Source: Acidobacteriota bacterium (GTDB lineage Bacteria > Acidobacteriota > Terriglobia > Terriglobales > Acidobacteriaceae). Taken from it: DNA of 7,723 bases. The position numbers were made by a program, and so were the translations under genes. The stretch covers positions 1-7,723 of the forward strand of contig JAJYBT010000089.1 of the NCBI GenBank assembly GCA_021778875.1, in the 5' to 3' direction. Below, in pieces: positions 1 through 5,496 of the stretch. Below the pieces are notes generated by a model, which worked only from the letters and a program-made list of their open reading frames with translations, had not been told where the DNA came from and ran no database searches. The stretch's first letter is position 1, and the number at the start of each line of letters is the position of its first letter.

Positions 1-117
<117 letters not shown>

Positions 118-390
118 AACCTGATGCCTTCCCGGTCGACGGAGGTCAACCCGGGTCGGCTGTGTCTGCGCTCGAAAGCAGCAGACACCTTACCTTGTGA
201 GAAGATCAAGCCAAACTTGATTCTTTCTCACGACTGGCACGTTCAACCTTATTGTCAAAGATCCTTAAGAACGGTCCGCCTGAGCGGTGTCCTTTTGGAT
301 CGAGGCCTGACGAAGTGTCAGGTTGTCCTCGAACTTGTTGCGCTGCTTGGCTTTGCGTTTCACCGCATTTGCCAACCGTTTTGCGCGAAC
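118..390 (-). other. rRNA operon leader, highly structured
   Basis: This is the transcribed leader between the proximal promoter and the 16S gene, about 270 nt, with no credible coding content. In transcript order it holds five inverted repeats. The first (375-347) pairs TTGGC with GCCAA around TGCG/CGCA. The second (331-301) pairs CGAGG with CCTCG and CCTGAC with GTCAGG. The third (231-197) pairs GTGAGAA with TTCTCAC and ATCAAG with CTTGAT. The fourth (188-162) is a perfect GTGTCTGC/GCAGACAC stem with an inner GCT-TTCG-AGC. The fifth (155-131) pairs CCCGG...TTGAC with GTCGACCGGG, with one bulged G and one wobble. None is followed by a U-run, so they are not intrinsic terminators. They probably guide antitermination, folding and precursor processing; the partner strand 3' of 16S lies outside the window. 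Confidence 0.75.
251..264 (-). promoter_or_regulatory. boxA-like antitermination site of the rRNA leader
   Basis: The minus strand reads GGATCTTTGACAAT, close to the E. coli rrn boxA core (GCTCTTTAACAATT). In that system boxA RNA is bound by NusB-S10 to make polymerase resistant to Rho. It lies about 135 nt upstream of the mature 16S end and about 125 nt after the predicted start, downstream of a stable hairpin at 331-301. A hairpin before boxA matches the boxB-boxA order of E. coli rrn leaders. The function is inferred from sequence and position. Confidence 0.7.
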
Positions 391-396
391 TTTTTA

Positions 397-446
397 AATC
401 TATCGAACTTTCATCTCTCTGTCAAGCTTTTCTTACTTACCTTTTT
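397..446 (-). promoter_or_regulatory. Proximal rRNA operon promoter with UP-like element
   Basis: On the minus strand a perfect -35 hexamer TTGACA (425-420) is followed, after exactly 17 bases, by a -10 hexamer TAGATT (402-397, 4 of 6 consensus). The predicted start is near 390. Immediately upstream, 446-426 is A-rich (AAAAAGGTAAGTAAGAAAAG), as expected of an UP element that contacts the alpha subunit C-terminal domains at strong rRNA promoters. The bases between the -10 and the start are AT-rich, unlike the GC-rich discriminator of many stringently controlled promoters. This is the best promoter match in the window. Confidence 0.8.
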
Positions 447-542
447 GAGGCCGCTCCAACTCACTGTTGGCGGTTGTTCCCCGCATCCAGGCATCGAATC
501 GCTCGACGGCTAAAAGTCCGTTCGATCTTTCGCGCTGCGCAC

Positions 543-555
543 AATATCAAAGAGC
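543..555 (-). promoter_or_regulatory. Second boxA-like motif upstream of the proximal promoter
   Basis: The minus strand reads GCTCTTTGATATT, which matches the leader boxA-like site at 263-251 in 10 of 13 positions and the E. coli boxA core about as well. It lies upstream of the proximal promoter, so it would be transcribed only from a more distal promoter, such as the candidates at 757-785 and 830-858. The motif is short and could be chance; it is listed because position and orientation fit. Confidence 0.35.
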
Positions 556-572
556 GACCAGCATTCTTTGCC

Positions 573-606
573 TGAGCCGACAGGGCTCACGGGGAGTTAA
601 ACTCCC
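573..606. repeat. Two adjacent inverted repeats
   Basis: TGAGCC (573-578) pairs with GGCTCA (584-589) across five bases. GGGAGTT (592-598) and AACTCCC (600-606) form a near-palindrome around a single A. Both are perfect and stand three bases apart. Neither has a T-run on either side, so neither is called a terminator. They would fold in a transcript from the distal promoter candidates, or could be a protein site; the role is unknown. Confidence 0.4.
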
Positions 607-737
607 GGGTCATGCAATGGCTTGTTCTCTGCGGGATTCCCTACAGGGGCTCAGGGGCTTTCGCCTCACCTGACCCTACGAACCAGCTTCCCACTTCCCA
701 TACCGGGCAGGCCACTCGGCCACCGGGATGCTCCACT

Positions 738-785
738 GCTCATTTGCAACTTCTTGAGAGTAACACAGGCTACTCCCCAGTGCAA
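738..785 (-). repeat. Direct repeat copy B, with promoter-like hexamers
   Basis: This is one copy of an imperfect 48-bp direct repeat whose other copy is at 811-858, offset by exactly 73 bp. The best-conserved part, about 30 bp, reads on the plus strand GCTCA.TTGC.ACTTC.TGAGA.TA with single-base differences at the dots. On the minus strand the copy carries TTGCAC (785-780), a 17-base gap and TACTCT (762-757), a weak sigma70-like promoter arrangement. Transcription from here would run toward the rRNA operon, starting near 750. Confidence 0.5.
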
Positions 786-810
786 CCCGCTGTCCTCAGT
801 TGCCGACAGC

Positions 811-858
811 GCTCAGTTGCGACTTCCTGAGAATAGCAACAGGTGGGTTGCTTTGCAA
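811..858 (-). repeat. Direct repeat copy A, with promoter-like hexamers
   Basis: This is the second copy of the 48-bp direct repeat. On the minus strand it has TTGCAA (858-853), a 17-base spacer and TATTCT (835-830), each 4 of 6 to the sigma70 consensus and slightly better than copy B. The -35-like, -10-like and downstream conserved blocks are all displaced by the same 73 bp relative to copy B, so the whole module appears duplicated. It lies just downstream of marC and could be a distal promoter for the rRNA operon. Confidence 0.5.
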
Positions 859-871
859 GCACAGTGCCTGT

Positions 872-898
872 GGAAAGATGCCTTTCCCTGTGGGAAAG
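872..898 (-). terminator. Hairpin after marC, possible weak terminator
   Basis: On the minus strand CTTTCCC (898-892) pairs with GGGAAAG (888-882) over a three-base loop, 16 nt after the marC stop codon. The U-tract is poor (ATCTTTCC), so termination would be weak. The GGAAAG arm can pair instead with the following CTTTCC (877-872), so two mutually exclusive hairpins share an arm. I consider it a possible end of the marC transcript, not a proven one. Confidence 0.35.
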
Positions 899-913
899 CC
901 CCTGAACCCCGCG

Positions 914-1549
914 TCAGTCCTGCCTGGCAATTAATCCCAAATCCGTCAGCCCGTTCACAAAGAACTGCATGGCCAGCGCAACCAACAGCAAGCCCATGAT
1001 TCTCACCAGGATTCGAATCCCCGTTTCGCCCATCACGGCCCGCACTCGTCCCGCCCCGGCCAGTACCCAGTAGCTCACCAGGCAGGTGAACACAATCGCC
1101 CCCAGAATCGCCCCCATCTGCCAGTGCCACAGCCGGGGTACCTGCCCCACCAGCACCATCACCGACGAGATGGCTCCCGGCCCCGCCAGCATCGGGATGC
1201 CCAGCGGCACGATGCCCGCATCCTCCTTGGCGGCGGCCTCTTCCGTATCGCCCGTGGCCTCCTGCGTGGCAGAGCGCTTGGCCTGCAGCATCTCAAGACC
1301 GATCAGCAGCAGAATCAGCCCGCCGGCCACCTCAAATGCCGGCAGCGTAATGCCGAACATGCGAAAGATCATCTGCCCCGCCAGCGCAAAGCTGGTCAGC
1401 ACAATCAGGCACGTCAGCGCCGCCTTGCGCGCCATCCGCTTGCGCCGCGCCGCGTCCGCATGTTCGGTAATCGCGATAAACGACGGAATCGCCGCAAACG
1501 GATCCACCAGGAAGAAGATGGAGCTGAGCGCAAGCAGCGAAAAACGCAC
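914..1549 (-). CDS. marC: MarC-family integral membrane protein
   Basis: The product belongs to the MarC (UPF0056) family of inner-membrane proteins. Their transport role is unsettled, and the old link of E. coli MarC to multiple antibiotic resistance was not upheld. With this start it is 211 aa, near the usual 200-220. Six hydrophobic segments are visible at about 3-27, 44-67, 71-88, 110-133, 144-165 and 179-203. The family signature GIPMLAGPGAI lies at 117-127 and a VDP motif at 15-17 in the first helix. A hydrophilic Glu/Ala-rich loop (about 91-109) separates the two halves. I chose GTG at 1549 because GGAG lies six bases upstream (1559-1556). A longer form from GTG at 1606 (230 aa) is open but has no ribosome binding site. 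The gene is divergent from trmJ and co-directional with the rRNA operon. Family assignment is firm, the substrate unknown. Confidence 0.88.
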   Translation of the reverse strand: MRFSLLALSSIFFLVDPFAAIPSFIAITEHADAARRKRMARKAALTCLIVLTSFALAGQMIFRMFGITLPAFEVAGGLILLLIGLEMLQAKRSATQEATGDTEEAAAKEDAGIVPLGIPMLAGPGAISSVMVLVGQVPRLWHWQMGAILGAIVFTCLVSYWVLAGAGRVRAVMGETGIRILVRIMGLLLVALAMQFFVNGLTDLGLIARQD

Positions 1550-1592
1550 AATGGGCTCCGTGCGTATCTCGTGCAGAGCAGTCGCCGCCGGG

Positions 1593-1622
1593 TTGGTCCA
1601 GATCACGCAAGCAGGCTATAGC
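1593..1622 (+). promoter_or_regulatory. Candidate promoter for trmJ in the divergent gap
   Basis: TTGGTC (1593-1598) and TATAGC (1617-1622) are separated by 18 bases, a loose sigma70-type match, with a predicted start near 1629. The -10 lies in the palindrome GCTATAGC (1615-1622), which presents TATAGC on both strands. I found no good -35 for the marC direction. The -35 overlaps the longer marC reading frame, which argues mildly for the shorter marC start. Confidence 0.3.
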
Positions 1623-1685
1623 ATTTGCCTGCCCGCCGCCACTCCTGCCGCCCCTGGCCCGCAGCCGCCGGACTACAATGAGCAC

Positions 1686-2468
1686 TTGCTCTCGCCGGCC
1701 CAATGCGAACACATTGACGTGGTGCTCGTTTCGCCGCGCAATCCGCTGAATATCGGCGCGGCGGCGCGCGCCATGGCCAACTTCGGCTTCTCCCGCCTCG
1801 CGCTCGTGGCCCCCTATGAAGAACACTGGCGCGAGGCCCGCTCCGCCGTCTCCGCCGAGGACCTGCTTCAGCACGCGCGCGTCTACCCCACGCTGGCAGA
1901 CGCCGTGGCGTCGGCCACGCTCGTCCTCGGCACCGGCAGCCTCACCTATCGCAAGCCCGAGCAGCCCGTCGTCCCGCTGCCCGCTCTGCCGCCACTCCTC
2001 GCGCAGGAGTTCGAGCGCGGCGGCCGCATTGCGCTGGTCTTCGGCCCGGAAAAGCACGGCCTCACCCGCGACGACCTCTCCCACTGCCATCGCCTCATCG
2101 AAATCCCCACCAGCGCCCGGCAGCCCTCCATGAACCTCGGCCAGGCCGTCGCCGTCTGCCTCTACGAACTGGCATCGCACACGCAACCGCCTCCAATCAC
2201 TGCGCCGCCCACGCCCGCAGCCGCGCCAACAGGCGAACTGGACCGGCTCGCCGGCCTCATCGAGCAGACCATGGTCGCCGCCGGCTACTCGCCGCGCACC
2301 ATGCAGTCGGCCAACCGCCACGATCTCCGCGTGCTGCTGCGCCGCCTGGCGCTCACCCCGCACGACGCCCGCCGCAGCCTCGGTCTCTTTCGCCGCATCG
2401 TCTGGCAGCTTCACCGCTCCGGCAGCACAAAGAGCAACCCTGCGCAAACAAAGCCACCGCGGGCGTAA
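1686..2468 (+). CDS. trmJ: tRNA (cytidine/uridine-2'-O-)-methyltransferase, TrmJ type
   Basis: This is a SPOUT-superfamily RNA methyltransferase of TrmH group 1. TrmJ uses S-adenosylmethionine to methylate the 2'-O of nucleotide 32 in the tRNA anticodon loop, acting as a dimer in the cytosol. The N-terminal motif SPRNPLNIGAAARAM is at 16-30, LVFGPEKHGL at 117-126 and IEIPTSARQPSMNLGQA at 138-154. The last two build the knotted cofactor site and include the conserved Asn150. A Pro/Ala-rich linker (about 165-185) leads to the helical C-terminal extension typical of TrmJ (about 190-245). The protein is about 260 aa, the usual size. No in-frame ATG precedes the conserved region. TTG at 1686 is the only reasonable canonical start and lacks a clear ribosome binding site, so the N-terminus is uncertain. 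A nearby ATG at 1678 is in another frame. Confidence 0.88.
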   Translation: MLSPAQCEHIDVVLVSPRNPLNIGAAARAMANFGFSRLALVAPYEEHWREARSAVSAEDLLQHARVYPTLADAVASATLVLGTGSLTYRKPEQPVVPLPALPPLLAQEFERGGRIALVFGPEKHGLTRDDLSHCHRLIEIPTSARQPSMNLGQAVAVCLYELASHTQPPPITAPPTPAAAPTGELDRLAGLIEQTMVAAGYSPRTMQSANRHDLRVLLRRLALTPHDARRSLGLFRRIVWQLHRSGSTKSNPAQTKPPRA

Positions 2469-2526
2469 GCCGCGTTGCGCCGCGCGCAGACGTGTAAGCT
2501 ACCCACGGAGGATCATCCACACCGCT

Positions 2527-3783
2527 TTGCATCTCGCTCTGCTCAGCCCTGTTCTCGTCTGGACCATAGCGCTGGCCAGCATCCTGTGCATGCTGCTGCG
2601 TCCGCGTGGCATCGCCGAGGTCTACTGGGCCTGCGGCGGAGGCCTGCTGCTCCTCGCCACCGGCCTCGTCCCCGCCCGCCAGGCTGCGCACGCCGCGCTG
2701 GAGGGCTGGGATGTCTACCTCTTCCTCGCCGGCATGATGGTGCTGGCCGAGATGGCCCGCGAAGAGGGCGTATTTGACTGGGCTGCCGGCCTGGCCGCCG
2801 GACACGCCCGTGGCTCGCCGCAGCGGCTCTTTCTGCTTGTCTATCTCGTCGGCATCGTCGTCACCGCGTTGCTCTCCAATGACGCAACCGCCGTCGTCCT
2901 CACGCCCGCGGTGCTCGCCGTCGCGCGCCGCGCCCGCATCCACGCCGAGCCTTACCTGCTGGCTTGCGCCTTCATCGCCAACGCCGCCAGCTTCGTCTTC
3001 CCCATCTCCAACCCCGCCAACCTCATCGTCTTCGACCGTCACCTTCCGCCGCTCTTCGACTGGCTCCGCATCTTTCTGCTGCCCTCGCTCGCCGCTATCG
3101 GCGTCACCTTCCTGTGCCTGCGCTGGAGCGAGCGCCGCAACCTGCGCGGCATCATCAAGGGCGAGTTGCACACGGCGCCGCTCACGCCCGAGGGCCACTT
3201 CGCCCTTGCCGGACTGCTGCTCGCCGCCGCCGCGCTCATCACCTGCTCGGCCTTCGGCATCCCGCTCGGCGCGCCCACCTGCGGAGCGGCTCTGCTCGCC
3301 ATGGCCTTCGTCGCATGGCGCAATCCCCGCATTGTGCCTCACGTTGCCCGGCACGTCTCGTGGTCGGTGCTGCCGCTCGTCGCCGGCCTGTTCGTCATCG
3401 TGGAAGCCCTGCACGCCGCGGGCCTGCTCGCCGTGGGACTGGCCGGACTGCGCATGCTCGGCCACGTCTCTCCGTGGGTCGCCAAGCCGGTCGCGGCCTT
3501 CGCTGTCGCGCTTGCCTCCAACGTCATGAACAATCTGCCCATCGGCCTCATGAGCGGCGCCGCCATTCAGCACGCGCAGGAGACCAGCGTCGTGGCGCAC
3601 GCCATCCTCATCGGCGTAGACCTCGGACCCAATCTCTCCGTCTCCGGCTCGCTCGCCACCATCCTCTGGCTCATCGTGCTGCGTCGCGAAAAGGTGCACA
3701 TCACCGCGTGGCGATTCTTCCGCGTGGGCGTCCTCGCCATGCCGCTGGCCATGCTCGCCGGCCTGCTGCTGCTGTGGAGCTGA
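2527..3783 (+). CDS. arsB: ArsB/NhaD-type permease, probable arsenical pump membrane protein
   Basis: This is a polytopic inner-membrane transporter of the ArsB/NhaD (ion transporter) superfamily. ArsB exports arsenite or antimonite, driven by the membrane potential or with an ArsA ATPase. It is 418 aa, close to the usual 420-430, with about ten hydrophobic segments. Family motifs are TALLSNDATAVVLTP (113-127), a segment around SFVFPISNPANLIVF (155-169), SNVMNNLPIGL (331-341) and GVDLGPNLSVSGSLATILWL (363-382). They match ArsB more closely than citrate-type relatives. The start is TTG at 2527; GGAGG (2507-2511) lies upstream with a long 15-base spacing, and the next in-frame ATG would remove much of the first helix. 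The gene sits 58 bp after trmJ and converges on a small leftward gene. No arsR, arsC or arsA is in view, so arsenite is inferred from family membership only. Confidence 0.85.
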   Translation: MHLALLSPVLVWTIALASILCMLLRPRGIAEVYWACGGGLLLLATGLVPARQAAHAALEGWDVYLFLAGMMVLAEMAREEGVFDWAAGLAAGHARGSPQRLFLLVYLVGIVVTALLSNDATAVVLTPAVLAVARRARIHAEPYLLACAFIANAASFVFPISNPANLIVFDRHLPPLFDWLRIFLLPSLAAIGVTFLCLRWSERRNLRGIIKGELHTAPLTPEGHFALAGLLLAAAALITCSAFGIPLGAPTCGAALLAMAFVAWRNPRIVPHVARHVSWSVLPLVAGLFVIVEALHAAGLLAVGLAGLRMLGHVSPWVAKPVAAFAVALASNVMNNLPIGLMSGAAIQHAQETSVVAHAILIGVDLGPNLSVSGSLATILWLIVLRREKVHITAWRFFRVGVLAMPLAMLAGLLLLWS

Positions 3784-3789
3784 GCCGCA

Positions 3790-3960
3790 CTACTCTTCCT
3801 GCCGCAATGTCTCTTCCAGCGTGGGCTTGTGCTTGGCCTGCCGCCCCGTGCGCGGTTCGCTCTGCACCACGCGCGCGGGCTTGGGCTGCCCCACGCGCTC
3901 GCGGGCATTGGCCTTCACGGCCTTCGATGCGGAAAATCGGCCTGGCTTGCGTTTCGTCAT
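3790..3960 (-). CDS. Small basic hypothetical protein (56 aa)
   Basis: The product begins MTKRKPGRFSASKAVKANAR and ends KPTLEETLRQEE. It is rich in Lys and Arg with a short acidic C-terminus, has no membrane segment or signal peptide, and is probably disordered. The layout (basic body, conserved-looking KHKPTLEE tail) recalls small uncharacterised proteins of Acidobacteriota, but I do not recognise a named family. The basic character would suit nucleic acid or ribosome binding; that is speculation. Upstream in-frame ATGs at 3969 and 3984 would add 3 or 8 residues; none of the three has a clear ribosome binding site. The frame remains open further upstream only as an antisense shadow of the zinc-ribbon gene. 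The gene ends 6 bp from arsB in convergent orientation and is divergent from the zinc-ribbon gene. Confidence 0.6.
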   Translation of the reverse strand: MTKRKPGRFSASKAVKANARERVGQPKPARVVQSEPRTGRQAKHKPTLEETLRQEE

Positions 3961-4041
3961 GGCAAGCATGAGTATGGAATACATCAGGCCGAAGCGGAAG
4001 CCCCCGGGGCTTTCCCTTCCCGAAACGGAGTATCGCAGGTC

Positions 4042-4320
4042 ATGGAAGAGCGGGAGTTTTTTACCGAGACCACCGAGTTGCGCACCCACACCCTCACCTG
4101 TCCCCGGTGCGGCCAGGCCGCCGAGTACAAGGTGACCTGGGTCGTGCGTCGCAAGCGGGCGCAGTTGCCCCGCCACGCCGACGAGCGCGACCGCGCCCGC
4201 TTCGCCAAGGCGCAGTCCTACATGGTGCGGCGCGACGACAAGCTCGCTTGCAGCAACATCCGCTGCCGCAAGCCCTTTGAGATCACGACGCTCCAGACGC
4301 TGGCCTTCCTCACGGACTAG
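4042..4320 (+). CDS. Small zinc-ribbon-like hypothetical protein (92 aa)
   Basis: The protein starts MEEREFFTETTELRTHTLTC. Four cysteines occur as CPRC (20-23) and CSNIRC (70-75), a plausible single zinc site in a zinc-ribbon-like fold. The 46 residues between them are unusually rich in Arg, Lys and charged residues (about 30-68), which suggests contact with nucleic acid. There is no membrane segment. ATG at 4042 is chosen because the protein-like composition begins there and the upstream part of the frame overlaps the oppositely oriented gene. An AGGT lies just upstream and GGAG twelve bases away, so the ribosome binding site is weak. It is divergent from the 56-aa basic protein with an 81-bp gap. 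Function is unknown; a role in transcription or RNA handling is a guess from the cysteine pairs and charge. Confidence 0.75.
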   Translation: MEEREFFTETTELRTHTLTCPRCGQAAEYKVTWVVRRKRAQLPRHADERDRARFAKAQSYMVRRDDKLACSNIRCRKPFEITTLQTLAFLTD

Positions 4321-4488
4321 TTCCGGGCCAGAGTAGCTCCAGACCGGGGAGAAGTGCCGCCTCAGTCGCGTACCGTCTCATCGCGCCGCCTTCCCGCTGG
4401 CGCGTCCTCCACCGTATGTGATTGAATCATTGTCGTAATTGGCGCTGAGCCCGGAGGCCAATCGAACAGGGCCCGCCAGGAGAAACCA

Positions 4489-4767
4489 ATGGCTAACACC
4501 CTTCTTCCCCCCGAAGAACGCAACCTGACTCCCGACCAGGTGGAGGCGCTCGACAAGCGGCGCGACCTTGGGCACACCTTCCTGGTCATCGCCGGCCAGT
4601 TCGCGGTCATTGCCACCGTGCTGCTGCTCTGGGTCGGCCAGGACCTCACCTACTCTCCCGGCTGGGCGCATCCCATGGCGTACTACTTCGTCGTCGCGCT
4701 CGCCATCATCGCGGTCTTCGGCGTCACCGGTATAGTCCTGCGCCGCGGCACCCCGCGCATCGACTAA
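4489..4767 (+). CDS. Small two-helix membrane protein (92 aa), hypothetical
   Basis: The protein has a 29-residue hydrophilic N-terminus containing PPEERNLTPDQVEALDKRRD, a first hydrophobic segment at about 30-50, a short loop with SPGWAHP, and a second segment at about 63-84, ending RRGTPRID. Positive residues (KRR before helix 1, RR after helix 2) predict that both ends are cytoplasmic. The start is well supported: AGGAGA (4478-4483) lies five bases before the ATG. I do not recognise a family. It is preceded by a 168-bp gap with no promoter I can defend and followed by a strong terminator, so it is probably a monocistronic gene. Confidence 0.75.
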   Translation: MANTLLPPEERNLTPDQVEALDKRRDLGHTFLVIAGQFAVIATVLLLWVGQDLTYSPGWAHPMAYYFVVALAIIAVFGVTGIVLRRGTPRID

Positions 4768-4794
4768 CGCTTCGGCATTCAGCGCAACACACAG

Positions 4795-4830
4795 GGCGGC
4801 ATCCCGGCGTCGGGGATGCCGCCTTTTTCT
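4795..4830 (+). terminator. Rho-independent terminator
   Basis: GGCGGCATCCC (4795-4805) and GGGATGCCGCC (4813-4823) form a perfect 11-bp GC-rich stem over a 7-base loop, followed directly by TTTTTCT (4824-4830). It lies 27 bp after the stop of the 92-aa membrane protein gene and reads rightward. There is no matching run on the other side, so it acts in one direction. This is the clearest terminator in the window. Confidence 0.93.
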
Positions 4831-4914
4831 GCCCGGTAGCCTCCGCGCTTCCCAAACGGGTGTAGCATTTCTCCCCGGACGAAGTTTGCGTTCCGCGCAC
4901 GAGGCGCGAAGGCT

Positions 4915-5385
4915 ATGTACGGCTTGTTTCGTCTGTTCGAGGGCACCCGGGCAATCGACTGGCTGATCCTGATTGTCGATTTCCTGATCCTGGTTTCAAT
5001 CGTCTGGCTTGAGCTGCCGGACTGGCTCCACCATCGGCGGGCAGTTGCCATGTCGCGAGCGCTCACCCCGTTCATGGATCGGGGCCGGCAACTGCAGGTC
5101 TCCGTTCCCTCCCAGAACTCCCACCCCAGCCCCGAATTGCTCAAGTGGGCCGAAGAAGTAAAAACGTGGACCGAGGAGACGGAAATCTTTCTGGCCCGCT
5201 CGTCCCGGAAGGCTGCCATCGCCTTCACGCATGTCATCAACGCCTACAACGCTGACCGCACCGTGCGCCGGCCTGATGGAACCCGTTTCCGCCTGGCCGG
5301 GCATTACGGCGATATCTACCAGGTGCTGCAGGTCAAACTGGATAACCTGGAAAAGATCATCGAAAAACCGGAAGCCTACTTCTAG
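4915..5385 (+). CDS. Single-pass membrane protein (156 aa), hypothetical
   Basis: The N-terminus is short with a hydrophobic helix at about 14-33 (AIDWLILIVDFLILVSIVWL), probably a membrane anchor. It is followed by a basic stretch (HHRRAVAMSR, 39-48) that would keep the remainder on the cytoplasmic side. The soluble part (about 50-156) is polar and mostly helical by composition, with a Glu/Lys/Trp-rich segment around 74-92 and a charged C-terminal helix (about 134-152) that may form a coiled coil. I recognise no enzyme motif or named family. ATG at 4915 has GAAGG two bases upstream and GAGG (4901-4904) ten bases upstream, so the ribosome binding site is modest. The gene follows the terminator at 4795-4830 and needs its own promoter. 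It ends 111 bp before moaA and could be co-transcribed with it, but no functional link is evident. Confidence 0.72.
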   Translation: MYGLFRLFEGTRAIDWLILIVDFLILVSIVWLELPDWLHHRRAVAMSRALTPFMDRGRQLQVSVPSQNSHPSPELLKWAEEVKTWTEETEIFLARSSRKAAIAFTHVINAYNADRTVRRPDGTRFRLAGHYGDIYQVLQVKLDNLEKIIEKPEAYF

Positions 5386-5496
5386 CGCATCTTCCCTGCC
5401 CTCAACGCGTCCCAGTGCCCTGCCTGCGCCTCTCCCCTGCCGGGATTCCCCCGAATGGCCCTGCAAAAACGGCTGGAACGGTATAGCCTAGGTGTG

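Noticed and set aside
451..473. Hairpin CCGC..CAAC/GTTG.GCGG considered as a terminator
   Set aside because: Neither strand has a T-run after the stem; on the minus strand it is followed by the A-rich UP-like region of the rRNA promoter.
738..858. Repeats considered as a CRISPR array or IS ends
   Set aside because: There are only two imperfect direct copies with a 25-bp gap, no further units, no cas genes, no terminal inversion and no transposase.
1009..1020. GGATTCGAATCC, resembling a tRNA T-arm
   Set aside because: It is a 12-bp palindrome inside the marC coding sequence; no acceptor, D-arm or anticodon arm can be built around it.
1332..2447. Long leftward open frame of 371 codons
   Set aside because: It is antisense to trmJ and out of frame with marC over its end; its composition is that of a shadow frame.
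2353..3699. Long leftward open frame of 448 codons
   Set aside because: It is antisense to trmJ and arsB. High GC at third positions suppresses stops on the opposite strand, and its Gly/Asp/Glu/Arg-rich low-complexity product matches no family.
4415..4439. AT-rich patch before the 92-aa membrane protein gene, considered as a promoter
   Set aside because: TTGAAT and TTGTCG have no acceptable -10 hexamer at 16-18 bases, so no promoter can be supported.
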